Assembly (NCBI GenBank): GCA_030268105.1 | Contig: BSDZ01000114.1 | Coordinates: forward strand, 682,001 to 746,000 | DNA from: Volvox africanus | Lineage: Eukaryota; Chlorophyta; Chlorophyceae; Chlamydomonadales; Volvocaceae | Reading direction: 5' to 3' | Length of the DNA: 64,000 nt | In this document: one piece after another, positions 24,760-34,370 of the stretch | Layout of the letters: each line of letters opens with the position of its first letter | How positions within the stretch are numbered: position 1 is the first letter of the stretch | Position numbers and translations under genes: made by a program | The notes under the pieces: generated by a model | The model's database searches: none | Seen by the model: only the letters and a program-made list of their open reading frames with translations | Told to the model about the DNA's origin: nothing

Positions 24760-26216
24760 CACCAATTTTTGAAAGACAATTTCAATCATCAACTGAGTGA
24801 GAGTATGTTCTCCGTCCAAGATGTGCACATTGCCTGTAGCAGTTGTGTGAACAATGCAACGTTTCTCATGCGAAAGGGTTGGTTGGTTTGTGTTGTATAA
24901 CGGTTTGATTATCGTCCATGCGTTGGTTGATGCAACCGGACAAGACGATAAGTGAATGTAATTAATGCCATGCTATCCTTGATATTACATGTATGTATTC
25001 ATCTAGTCATGTGTTGCGGAATCCATGAAATCAGGATTCTTTGTATGGCGTTGCCAGCTGTATCATTAATGCGCCAACTAATGAATGCTCGGATCGAGCT
25101 GGCAAACGTAGTTAATGAGCATTAGAATGGCATGTATTGTTAAGTAATAATAGTTGCTATATTATTGCTTTAATGCTGGCATGATCGACGCATAAGTGTG
25201 AGAATTGCGATGACCACAGTGCTTAGTCAACATCCGAATATTGATGCCAGGAAGGCTGCTTAATGATAAATATACTGTATCGATATCATGAGTATGATAC
25301 GTGCAAGGACGGCCCAATAGCATAAGCTTTTACCAAGCTCTAATCGGATTATCTTCAATGAAATCATATCGAGCTTTATTACGCTATATTTGGGTTTGGG
25401 AGCCAAGCCATAGCATTAATAGCCAGTTAGATGATGATTGCCTGGCGTCGGTCCTGATAGTTGAATGCGCCGCATTGCATCTATTGGACTGTAAGTTGTA
25501 ACCTTTTGTGAGTCTGAAGTCTTCCGCTGCCCCTGAGATCGCGTCCAAATGCTTTGGTCTGTCTTGTGAGCATTCGGCATTTGGCACTTAACGTTTAGAC
25601 GTGCAGATAAGTGCACGAGCAGCAAAGAGGGATACAACACGATGTACGGCGATCTGCTTATGCATATCATGAGCTTTTTAGGTATCATGCTTATGGCATG
25701 ATGGCCTGTTAATATTTGTAGGCCAAAGGTATGTAGTTTACTACATTCCCCTAGACTCTGCACAGCAGGCTTGTCCTTTTCACAAGAATCTGATAAGATG
25801 CAGATGACACTACTGGATGGATATGTGCACGGATTTAACTGTGGCCTGTGTGATGCCCTCAACCGTATTCCTTGCTGATGGATGTGGGCCTGCCTTGATG
25901 GGCTCACAGGCCATCAGCCCCATGAACACAGCTTGATGAGTGTGCATGTTTGCTAGGTTGTGGGTCGGCATGTACCCATCATCAACGGGCACTGCGTTGC
26001 AGTCTCCAGCGCACCTAAAACGTCAATCAGTGTATTCATATGGGGCCGTTTAGGGTATTACTGGGCTGGACTTTCTTACCTCCATACAAGCCAGGCTTAG
26101 CTTACCTCTCCAATTTAAATTTTGTGTTGGATGTCCCACGAGGCAGTAAGATCATTCCCTAAGCATCCCCACAGTGTTGAGATGGGATGTAGGATTAGGT
26201 TCATCAACAGGGTTGG

Positions 26217-26287
26217 GGGAGTTGCGGGAATTGAACCCACGACCTCTCGCACCCTAAGCGAGAATCATACCACTAGACCAAACTCCC
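26217..26287 (-). tRNA. tRNA-Pro(AGG), unit 8, intact
   Basis: Fully paired cloverleaf in the truncated last unit, about 180 bp from the LTR that ends the array. Confidence 0.95.
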
Positions 26288-26471
26288 TTCGCCGGCAGCG
26301 AAGGTCCCTCTCCATCGCTCCACCTCTTCCCACCCCGAAGTTTGGCCTCCGCACCTGTGCTGAACACCTGGACCCATACGTCCCAGGCTGCATCCACCAC
26401 ACTTCATGCTATGTTGCTTCACCCTTCACCCTTCACCCGTCAAAAACCTAAATGACAACACGACTCGATCA

Positions 26472-27277
26472 TGTTATACGCCGGTTCGATCACCGGTTGC
26501 ACCGAAATAGGCCGCAATGCATCTGAACATTATGAAGCAATATTAGCATGATATACTCGAGTATATCTAGCTAATCAGGCATGTCGCATTATCCTCTACG
26601 ACATTGCGCTGTCGGTCAACATGTTTGACTTGAGGCTGATAATTAATGCGCGATCTATCCATTGGCGTTTTATATCACGTAATAATACTTATAAATATTA
26701 TTACCTCATTTATGTCATAAACCATACGTGTATGCGAGAAGGCGACGATCGCGATGGTTGGGTCGGCAACCGAATATCGATATTCGGACCTTTGCATATT
26801 GCATGGGTTGCATCCAATAATATCACGGATTACGCAGTATTTAGGACAGTGCTACAAAGGTACTCACACTTGAGATCGAAATCCAGTGAGACCTGTACTG
26901 CACATCGGTATCACGACGTGATAGGTGCGAGGACGGCCGCCTAGAGACCGAAGTCGGCTCGACGCTACTTTGGACTAAGTACTCGTGTACTTAACATAAT
27001 CTAATTCGGATATATACGTTTTATGCATTTATATTCGGCCTGAGCTATTCCAGCAAAGCATCTTCAGCCGGATGATGAAAATTGCCTGCGGGGTCTGACG
27101 GCCGACTACCAATTTGTAATCGAAGACTATTGTAAGTTGAATCTTTCCTTGCTGTTGAGTCTTCTGCTGTCACTTTACTCGCATTGAATCGCCTTGCTGT
27201 TCTTAAGCACGGTGCGCACGTAGCTAACATCCAGACTTGCAGATTCAGTGCATCATCGAAGAAGGAAGGATACAACA
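26472..27277 (+). mobile_element. 5' LTR of the plus-strand Ty3-type element
   Basis: The 806-bp segment starts TGTTATACGCCGG and ends GGATACAACA, giving the TG..CA ends of an LTR with the short inverted repeat TGTT/AACA. A primer-binding site and gag follow. The whole segment recurs as an inverted, diverged copy at 33530-34329, and as a more diverged solo LTR at 31495-32320. It begins inside array-1 unit 8, so the element was inserted into, or rearranged against, the array after amplification. The matching 3' LTR is not present in this orientation, except possibly as the remnant at 34331-34370. Confidence 0.9.
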
Positions 27278-27281
27278 AATT

Positions 27282-27299
27282 TGGTAGCGAGACCAGGTT
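27282..27299 (+). promoter_or_regulatory. Primer-binding site resembling initiator tRNA-Met
   Basis: Four bases after the LTR end stands TGGTAGCGAGACCAGGTT. The complement of a plant-type initiator tRNA-Met 3' end reads TGGTATCAGAGCCAGGTT, so the match is close but with a one-base gap and a few substitutions. Initiator Met is the usual primer of plant LTR retrotransposons. The partner element has the closer form TGGTATCGAGAC. Confidence 0.75.
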
Positions 27300-27346
27300 A
27301 AATTCACGACTGTCTCATTGTCCCTCATCGGAAGTAGGTTCTCGCG

Positions 27347-28599
27347 ATGGCGAGCGACGACGACACGCACCGCAGCCTTTTAGATACATTCGCTGAGGAC
27401 CTTGGTCGCGCCGTCCTGGACGCCGCCGCTTCTGGTTTGTAATCCTAGACATCTGTTGGTTGACAACTAGTTGCTGTATTCTCGTTGGGAGCTTGCATTG
27501 TGAGCCGCAGGTGAACGTACGTCAACATTAAACGCTGTGTTGGCCAGACAATATTTAAACTCGGATCAGATTAAGGCCTTGATTCAGAAGACTACTGAGA
27601 TAAGAGACGGCCTTACGGATTACGTCGCGTTCCTTCTCGAGTTACTCAGGAGTTCTGTCGGTACGCAAGTAATCGAAAATTCCTCTTGCGCTACCCGTTC
27701 ACAGATCTTTTAGTAAATTCCTGTTCACCCGTATAAGTTCGTGCCTTATGTCGGGACACAAAGATAGTTCCTATCTGGGCACCACCAGCCAACCCGATAG
27801 CGGTCTTGCCGCTAGACCTGCTTTACCTGCTAGAGGCAAGTACACGTTTGACAACCTGATCGATGCTCTCCTTGCCCGCTTTGCTACAGAAGTTCGCTCG
27901 CGTAGCAACGAGGCTCGTAAGACGCTGGCACAAGGCACGTACCATATGCGTCCATACGAGACCGTCCCTGCTTATCAGTCCCGTTTCGAGGCACTGATAA
28001 CCCCTATTGTTAACTTTCCTGAGGAGGATCGTATCTTCTGGTTTCACCGTGGCCTCACTGAATCCCTTGCGCGGTGGTGTGCCAACAATCTCAGCGGAAT
28101 TCCGTTTCAATCTTATGATGCGTTAGTAGCTTTTGCTAGAGGTGCAGAAGTTCGGAATTTAGCTGGAAAAGACGCTAAGCAAATTAATCCTCGTATTCAC
28201 GCAATGCGAGCGCAGGAACCACCTTCGGAGTCGACACTGAAGGACCAGGGTTCCAATTGTCAACGCTCCGCGGCGGCCGTGAATACCGTTCGAAAGGAAA
28301 GACGGTATGATAATCGCGGACGCCAAAGCCCAAGCAATCGTGGGTCTGCGGGAGCTGGGCCGAGCTCTGGCCATGCGAAAGGAAAGCAAAGAGAGAGCAC
28401 GCTGTCTGTAGCTGCAATGCAGAACGCAGCTCCTAGTGTTAAGAAGCCCCGGACAGATGATCCGTATATGCAAAAGTGGGAGTGCCAACGTTCGGAGTTT
28501 GACCGTCGGAAGTTCGCTAACCTTTGCTTGAGGTGTGCGGGAGAGCATCCTACTCGCGAATGCCCTCTTTTACCACCTTTCGTACCGAAGACGACTTAG
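27347..28599 (+). pseudogene. gag: gag of the plus-strand element, damaged, probably intron-containing
   Basis: The main frame at 27748-28599 (283 codons) includes a capsid-type stretch (TFDNLIDALLARF, then EARKTLAQG, then YQSRFEAL) and ends with a zinc knuckle, CLRCAGEHPTREC (C-X2-C-X3-H-X4-C, one residue shorter than the classical CCHC spacing). Gag coats genomic RNA and builds the particle. Upstream, an ATG at 27347 opens 88 nt ending at a GT donor. After a 76-bp gap with a CAG acceptor a second segment (27511-27660) continues in phase, encoding QYLNSDQIKALIQKTTE. The link from there to the main frame does not work in phase, so this copy is damaged. The main frame stops at a TAG (28597-28599) in the same frame as the downstream protease frame; this may be a mutation or a readthrough stop. 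Confidence 0.8.
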
Positions 28600-28614
28600 G
28601 AAGTTGCCCGGGAT

Positions 28615-29922
28615 GTGGAGGAAGGGACTTCTCCCGGGATTGAAGAGAGTGAACGTGGCCGCTGGCCGTCGTTGCATCCGGCTGTGAGGGCCCTTTTACC
28701 TTCTATTTTTGGACAAATCGAGCGGGCTATTGAGCGACGTTTTTCGCTCGACGGGCGCAAGGGACTAAACCATTTCGACCCGTTGTGTAATTTATTTGCA
28801 CCGCGTTGCCCTCTTTCTTCCCTCGATTTATCTGGCCACGTTATTCTATTTATCCCTTCATCTTCCCGTGAGCTGTGCAAGCAGCTCACCAGATACAAGA
28901 GGTACCACCGTCGAAATCCGGACACTGCAGCTTGTATATTAATTCCTTCTTTTAGCCAACGTAAAGTGGCGTCCTTGTTGGAAGGTATGCAATGTGTCCT
29001 CCGATTCGAGTCGGGCACCGCTTTGTTTAACGGTGTGGATGTGACGGGTAAACCGACGATACTGCCTAAACTACCTTATGCTGCTGAAGTTTGGTTTGAG
29101 GCCCCTCTTTTGAATCCTACCAGGTTCGAGCCTGCTATAGGATCACTTTTGCTTTCCGCGGAGTCGACTCCGACAGGGAATCGTGTCCCTATTATTGAAA
29201 TCGGCCTCGGAGGTCGACTGATGAAGGCACTCTTGGATACCGGCGCCAGCGACGACTTCATCTCGGCAAAGGAGGTGAATGCTTTGGGGTTGACCCCTCA
29301 GTCGTCTGATTGTGCACAGGTTACCCTCACTGATGGAGGTAAGCATCCCATCGTGGGCAGGATCACCCTGAGCCTATTGATAGGCCCTCTGCGTGTTAGG
29401 GCCCAGCCGTATGTGCTACAAGGTCTCTCGGAGACCGCACAGTACATTTTGGGTGCCGCGACATTACAACAGTACCGCGCGTGCATCGATATGGAGTCCA
29501 CCACACTTAGTTTGTGCAAAGGGAACCTATCGACTAAGGTACCTTTCCTGTCGTACCAAGATGTCACACCAGAGGAGGGCGGAACTGTTGCGGAGCCTGA
29601 GGTTAATTTCGCTTTGGCGGCAATCGTCAGCGGAAATCAAGAACCCAAGCTAATTGGGCGCAAAGAAACCGATTGGATGATACGGAAAGGCGCCCATGTG
29701 TTGCTTGTGAGGCCACGGGTGCAATCAAATGCTACCACCGCGCAGTCCACCGTGAAGGATCTTGAGGTCGAAGCCCTCCTGCATAAATATGCTGATGTCT
29801 TTGGTGACATCCCAGGGCTCCCACCTATGTTACCTGCTGACCATACGATCCCTCTTGTGCCCGGAGCACAACCCGTTTCACGACCTATGTACAGGTTAAG
29901 CCCGCTAAAGTTGAGCGGATGA
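28615..29922 (+). pseudogene. pol: pol N-terminal region with aspartic protease
   Basis: This 435-codon frame is in the same frame as gag. Residues 1 to ~190 form an unassigned region (HVILFIPSSSRELCKQL, then NPDTAACILIPSF and SLLEGMQCVLRFESGTALF). A retroviral-type aspartic protease follows, with active site LLDTGAS (Asp208) and a downstream hydrophobic ILGAATL, the family's second conserved motif. The protease cleaves the Gag-Pol polyprotein. Near its end the frame enters the RT leader and hits TGA, because one base is missing shortly before 29919. The unassigned region is conserved in the minus-strand partner, so it is a genuine element domain. Confidence 0.85.
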
Positions 29923-30569
29923 AACGGCAAGTGGGGGATCTGCTCGCAGAGGGTATGATTCGGCCCAGCACATCGCCATATTCTGCGCCGATATTGTTTG
30001 TCGGTAAGAAGGATGGGACGTTGCGCATGTGCATTGATTATAGGGGCTTGAATGAGACCACGATTAAAAATCGCTACCCTTTGCCGCGCGTCGATGACCT
30101 GCTCGATAAGCTGAAGGGCTCAGCTTATTTTTCCTCGATTGACCTTCAACAAGGGTATAATCAGATACGCATTGCTGCCTCTGATATTCCGAAAACCACT
30201 TTTTGGACCCCCTTTGGTCACTTTGAGTACACGGTCTTGTTGTTTGGACTTACTAATGCGCCCGCCACATTTCAAGCAGTGCTGGACTGCATGTTCAGAC
30301 CATATACCGACAGGTTCGTCGCTTGTTATTTGGATGATATTTTAATATATTCCAAGACGCGCGAGGAGCACCTGAAGCATCTCGAGCTCGTGCTTGAGGT
30401 GATGAAACGGGAGCAATTGTTTGCTAAACGCGCCAAGTGTTTTTGGGCGCAGCCTCAGGTGGAGTATTTGGGCCACATCGTGTCGGCCACTGGAATAAGG
30501 ATAGACCCATGGAAAGTAGTTGTGGTTCACGAGTGGCCCGCGCTGCAGAACCTCACCGAACTACGCTAG
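29919..30569 (+). pseudogene. pol: Reverse transcriptase of the Ty3 type
   Basis: The 216 codons cover most of an RT: MCIDYRGLN, then FSSIDLQQGYNQIRI with catalytic Asp75, TPFGHFEYTVLLFGLTNAPA, and YLDDILIYS (residues 137-145) with catalytic Asp139 and Asp140, then the thumb region YLGHIVSATGI. The motif set and domain order are those of Metaviridae (Ty3/gypsy). The catalytic residues are intact, but the frame is offset by one base from the protease and ends at a TAG where the family normally has Gln (LR-Q-FLGL). The copy cannot make full-length Pol. Confidence 0.95.
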
Positions 30570-30876
30570 TTCTTGGGTTTGACCAACTACTTTCGTATGT
30601 TTATCAATAAATACTCCATTATTGCGGCCCCGCTTACGAATTTGACGAAGAAAGGAGGTTTTGCTTCCCTCGAAGCCTGGACACCCGCGTGTCAGTGGGC
30701 ATTCGAAGAGCTCAAGCGAATCGTCGCCGATGACGTTACCCTCTCTTTCCCTGATTACTCGTTGCCATTCCGTATTGAAGTTGTATCGGATGCTTCCTTG
30801 CATGGAAGCGGCGCTGTATTGTTGCAGGAAGGATGACCGATCGCCTTCACGAGTAAGAAGTTCTCGTACCTGTAAC
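30570..30876 (+). pseudogene. pol: RT connection and RNase H start, truncated
   Basis: The frame continues in register after the TAG with FLGLTNYFRMFI and reaches the first RNase H motif, VVSDASLHGSGAVLL, whose Asp is the first catalytic residue. It then meets TGA (30834-30836) where the family usually has Arg in QEG-R-PIAF, and TAA about 12 codons later. Homology ends near 30876, where minus-strand pol of a second element begins. The rest of RNase H, the integrase and the 3' LTR are missing. Confidence 0.85.
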
Positions 30877-31210
30877 GGAAACACAATAACCTGTCAGAGT
30901 CGACTCCACAGATAACAAAAGTGATTCCAGGGCGGGCTCAAAATTAACATAACCCGTCACAGGAGCTTCATATCAGACATCAAAGGCATAGGACAATTCC
31001 GGCAACAGAAATGCGGATCCCGCCACGTTCACATCATCAATCAATACAGTGCCTGACTTGAATCAGAGGACACGTTGCATATTGTTTAACAAAGGGGTAG
31101 CCCTACGCTGGCTGTGAAATGGTAGTAACAAACATGCAGGAGTGTCCGGATATTGATGTCTACATCTCATGTACCTGACCAGCTGTTCGAACGGCTCACT
31201 TTGAGATGAG
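30877..31210 (-). pseudogene. pol: pol N-terminal remnant of the minus-strand element
   Basis: Read on the minus strand, this segment matches the plus-strand pol around 28905-29190: YPDTPACLLLPFHSQ against NPDTAACILIPSFSQ, then NNMQRVL and KSGTVLIDDVNVAG. It ends at gagtcgactctgacagg, just before the protease active site would come. Stops interrupt it. Its end abuts the truncated RNase H of the plus-strand element, so the two elements meet tail to tail. Confidence 0.8.
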
Positions 31211-31379
31211 GAGATGAACAAAACGATACGTTCTCAAGGACTAAAAGCAACGATGCTTCACAGTTGGACGTACGAATGACCACCGACCATGCATTTGTTC
31301 AGCTGTCCCGGATGGAGTCAACTCCACATCAAACCAGGCATCCCCCTACTTTGACCGTGGGGCCAAAGGCGGCAACAAT

Positions 31380-31489
31380 GGCAATCCATCATGAGATAAC
31401 CCACCGCACACTCCAACAGAGAGTGATCTCCTTCCAACGCACAAGCTTGGATTGTGTACACTCCCATTTTGTCAGTCATGAGTCCTGCG
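31380..31489 (-). pseudogene. gag: gag C-terminal remnant with zinc-knuckle relic
   Basis: The minus strand reads ACALEGDHSLLEC, aligned with CLRCAGEHPTREC of the plus-strand element. The knuckle is degraded: the first Cys pair is not complete. The solo LTR at 31495-32320 separates this piece from the rest of gag. Confidence 0.65.
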
Positions 31490-31494
31490 CTTGC

Positions 31495-32320
31495 TGTTGT
31501 ACCTCTCCTTTGTGTTTGCTCATAAGTATCTGCACGTCTGAAGGCTTTCGACACCGATGCGCAAGCACTTGCAAGTACAGCAAGGCAAGCGAGAGCAAAC
31601 AGAGACAGCGGAAGACTTCAAGACAAGAAGAGATATAACTTACAGATCGAAGCGATGCAATGGATGAAATCGCCGTCAGCGCCGGAAGCAAGCAATCATC
31701 ACACGGCGGTGATAAGCGAAGTTCAGGCTTAGCTCGGGCTAAGTAGAATAGCGATTAGCAATAATAGTGTAGAACACACGAGTGTTCCCTGGTATCGAAT
31801 GTCTTATCTTGCTTAGCCGTCCTCGCATCTGTTATACTCGTAGCATCGTGATGCCGTACGATGCACACTAGGAGGCCGATCCTAAGTGTGACAACCCTAC
31901 TGAGTATAGGCGATGTCCATGTATAACAACGTAAAAGCCTTTCCGGCATTCGCATGATGCAAGGGTCCGAACAATGATATTCAGTTGCAAGGCATGCATC
32001 GCGATGAGTGCGGTGCTCTCAACGTGTGCTGTAATGAAGTAATATTATATCAAATAATATTACTTATCGTTTCGTAGCACGAGCATAATGCGCACTTCAA
32101 TGATCCGGGATTTCATGCATGCTAGGCGGATTTGCCATGATGCGATGTCGCGATGGATAATGGTGACATGCCATATGCATATATAAATGTATACGAATAC
32201 ATTTATATCATGCAAGTTCATTCATATGCATTGATCGTTCATGCGTTCATCAAAATAGCACTTCGCCTCGTAGCATCGCATTGACCTACGCATTGGCGGT
32301 AAACGAACCGTGGCACAACA
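31495..32320 (-). mobile_element. Solo LTR inserted in gag, with 5-bp TSD
   Basis: On the minus strand this 826-bp LTR starts TGTTGTGCCACGGTTCG and ends GGTACAACA. It is flanked by the perfect 5-bp direct repeat CTTGC (plus strand, 31490-31494 and 32321-32325), the size made by Ty3-type integrases. It shows the same landmarks as the other LTRs (cagacgtgcagat, gcgaggacggc, ggaagact) but is clearly diverged. With gag sequence on both sides and no internal region, it is a solo LTR left by LTR-LTR recombination of a later insertion. Confidence 0.9.
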
Positions 32321-32325
32321 CTTGC

Positions 32326-33447
32326 ATGGCAGTCACATGAGGCACAAATCTCAAAGCATTTTCTCTAGCTAAAATACGCATCTCAGCTCTTAGGATAAAT
32401 GGCATCACAAGAGCCTCAAAATGTGATCAGTAGGCAGTTTACAGTTTCATTCGGAAACATGAAAAATGAGCCAAAGGCTAACATACAGTGTGCCTCAATA
32501 TCACGTGACTGAGCTTCTGGGGTAAAGTGTGCAAGCAGGGTGACAGTCAACTCATCAAACGTGAAGTTTTCCCATGCAGTGATCCCTTGATCTTACCATG
32601 TCTTTGCTATACCCTCGAGGGTATTCCCAACAGAGAGACACCTCACCTCATCATGTCCACCGCCACGGACCAACTGCAGGTACTTCCAAATATCACGTAG
32701 ATAGAAACGAGTTGCATTCACAATGTCACGCTCAACATTCATATCATGCAAGGTAAACAATTTTGGTGCCGGGATAGTAAACCTCTTCACCTCATTACCG
32801 TCGGCGCGGTCTTGCATTTGAGGTGACAGCAAACCCCGTTGATCAGCAGTTCCATCTGTAACCGTCATGGCTGCCGAGCGTGGCGTAGTAAGATGGATAG
32901 GGGCCTGAAACACAAGAGGATCTTGAGCAGTAATTGTGTCAACAGTCTCAGGATCCCTATCATGACATTCTAGGAACGGTATCTGGCTCAGGTTGACATG
33001 CCAAGCCTACAAACGATGGGTCGTCACGTCCCGCCATCATGGAACACTGACCAATATATTCAAATTGCGTGACAATAAACGATGCACATAATTCTAAAGC
33101 AAGTGTGCAAGCGATTCACACGAATTTAGCACAAGAGTACAAGCAATTTGGTCAGCACACCGACAATACTCTTGCAGGCTTCGAGTAGATATGACAGATA
33201 TGTACTCAGTTGGTCCCTGTAGTCCGCGCAATCAAAGCCTCCAGCTGATTAGAACGCAAGTTGTAACCAGAAGCTATCACAAGCGGTGCCGGACCACTAG
33301 TTTCACCTGCAACTCAGAGCAAAGGCTCACACCACAATTGCAGTAAACTACAGGTATAAAAGCAATCACAATTTGGAAGCAACAGTCTCTAATACAGCGT
33401 GGACAAGTTCTTCGGTGATAATGTCTAGTGGGCTACGTCGCCCATCG
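32326..33447 (-). pseudogene. gag: gag of the minus-strand element, degraded
   Basis: Three blocks match the plus-strand gag. First is a leader (EELVHAVLETVAS against EDLGRAVLDAAAS, about 33360-33420). Next is a second segment after a CAG at 33307 (NLRSNQLEALIARTTG against YLNSDQIKALIQKTTE). Last is the capsid-type stretch (AWENFTFDELTVTLLAHF against GKYTFDNLIDALLARF, about 32500-32560). The longest open part is 32593-32913. Several stops interrupt the frame. The gap between leader and second segment lies at the same place as in the partner, which supports a conserved intron; here the donor GT is lost. Confidence 0.75.
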
Positions 33448-33506
33448 TCAACAGTCGTCCTAGAAAGAACTTACTTCCAATCAAGCATCATTAGGCAGTC
33501 AGGCAA

Positions 33507-33525
33507 CGAACCTGTCTCGATACCA
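33507..33525 (-). promoter_or_regulatory. Primer-binding site of the minus-strand element
   Basis: Minus strand, four bases after the LTR end: TGGTATCGAGACAGGTTCG. The expected complement of the initiator tRNA-Met 3' end is TGGTATCAGAGCCAGGTTTCG. The first seven bases match exactly, then one base is missing and later bases resume agreement. Confidence 0.75.
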
Positions 33526-33529
33526 AATT

Positions 33530-34329
33530 TGTTGTATCCTTCCTTCTTCGATCATGCACTGAATCTGCACGTCTGAGTATTAGCTACACGTGCATGGTGC
33601 TTACGAACAGCAAGACACTTCAGTGCAAGCAACGTGACAGTGGAAGACTTATAAATAAGGAAAGATTCAACTTACAATGATCTTCAGTTGCAAATTAGAA
33701 GTCTGCCGTCAGACCCTGCGGGCAGCGTTCATCATCCGGCTGGGAATGCTATGCTGGAATAGCTCAGGCCGAATATAAATGCATATAACGTATATATCTG
33801 AATTAGATTATTATAAGTACACGAGTACTTGATCCAAAGTAGCGTCGAGCCGACTTCGGTCTCTAGGCGGCCGTCCTCGCACCTATCACATCGCGATACC
33901 GATGTGCAGTACAGGTCTCACTGGATTTCGATCTCAAGTGTGAGTACCTTCGTAGCACTATTCTTAATACCGCGTAATCCGTGATATTATTGGATGCAGC
34001 GCATGCAATATGCAAAGGTCCGAATACCGATATTCGGTTGCCGACCCAACCATCGCGATCGTCACATTCTTGCATATGCGTATGGTTTATGACACAGATG
34101 AGGTAATAATATTCAAAGCATTATTACGCGGAATATTATACCAATGGATAGATCGCGCATTAATTATATATATTATTGACCGACAGCGTGATGTCGTAGA
34201 TGATAATGCGACATGACTGATTAGCTAGATATACTCGAATATATCATGTTAATATGATTATATCATGTTTCGTAATGCTCGAATATAATGCGGTCTATTT
34301 CGGTGAAAGTGGGGATCGAACCCGCGTAC
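33530..34329 (-). mobile_element. 5' LTR of the minus-strand Ty3-type element
   Basis: This is an inverted copy of the LTR at 26472-27277, alignable throughout with many substitutions and small indels; it ends GGATACAACA on the minus strand at 33530. Its outer end lacks the TGTT terminus and runs directly into a plus-strand LTR end, so a few terminal bases were lost. With 26472-27277 it forms a ~0.8-kb inverted repeat around a ~6.3-kb spacer. Confidence 0.88.
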
Positions 34330-34330
34330 G

Positions 34331-34370
34331 TGTAGATTCAGTGCTTGATCAAAAAAGGAAGATTACACCA
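34331..34370 (+). mobile_element. Remnant of an LTR 3' end, plus orientation
   Basis: The 40 bases tgtagattcagtgcttgatc..aagattacacca match the last 40 bases of the plus-strand LTR (tgcagattcagtgcatcatc..aggatacaaca). They lie directly between the minus-strand LTR and the first array-2 unit. It may be what is left of the plus-strand element's own 3' LTR. Confidence 0.75.

Larger units (their letters stand above)
6522..26470. repeat. Array 1: tandem ~2.55-kb repeat, eight units, one tRNA-Pro each
   Basis: Units begin at 6522, 9069, 11640, 14189, 16764, 19349, 21894 and 24439. Lengths are 2547, 2571, 2549, 2575, 2585, 2545 and 2545, and the eighth unit is cut after about 2.03 kb by the LTR at 26472. 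Order within a unit: a ~300-bp block, a (TA)n tract, a decayed LTR, a fragment also found at 39-207, a minus-strand tRNA-Pro, and ~700 bp without recognisable genes ending in a repeated gcagcatgaat stretch. Apart from the TA tract, units differ by rare single-base changes, and the last three look almost identical. All open frames within the unit, including those running into the TA tract as Ile-Tyr repeats, are incidental. Confidence 0.97.

Noticed and set aside
6522..26470. CRISPR-like array
   Set aside because: The repeats are kilobases long and contiguous, with eukaryotic features; there is no repeat-spacer structure.
34305..34330. tRNA-like 3' half (GGTTCGATCCCC on the minus strand)
   Set aside because: No anticodon or D arm is present; the stretch is the LTR start, where the sister LTR has GGTTCGATCACC. 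The B-box resemblance may be chance.
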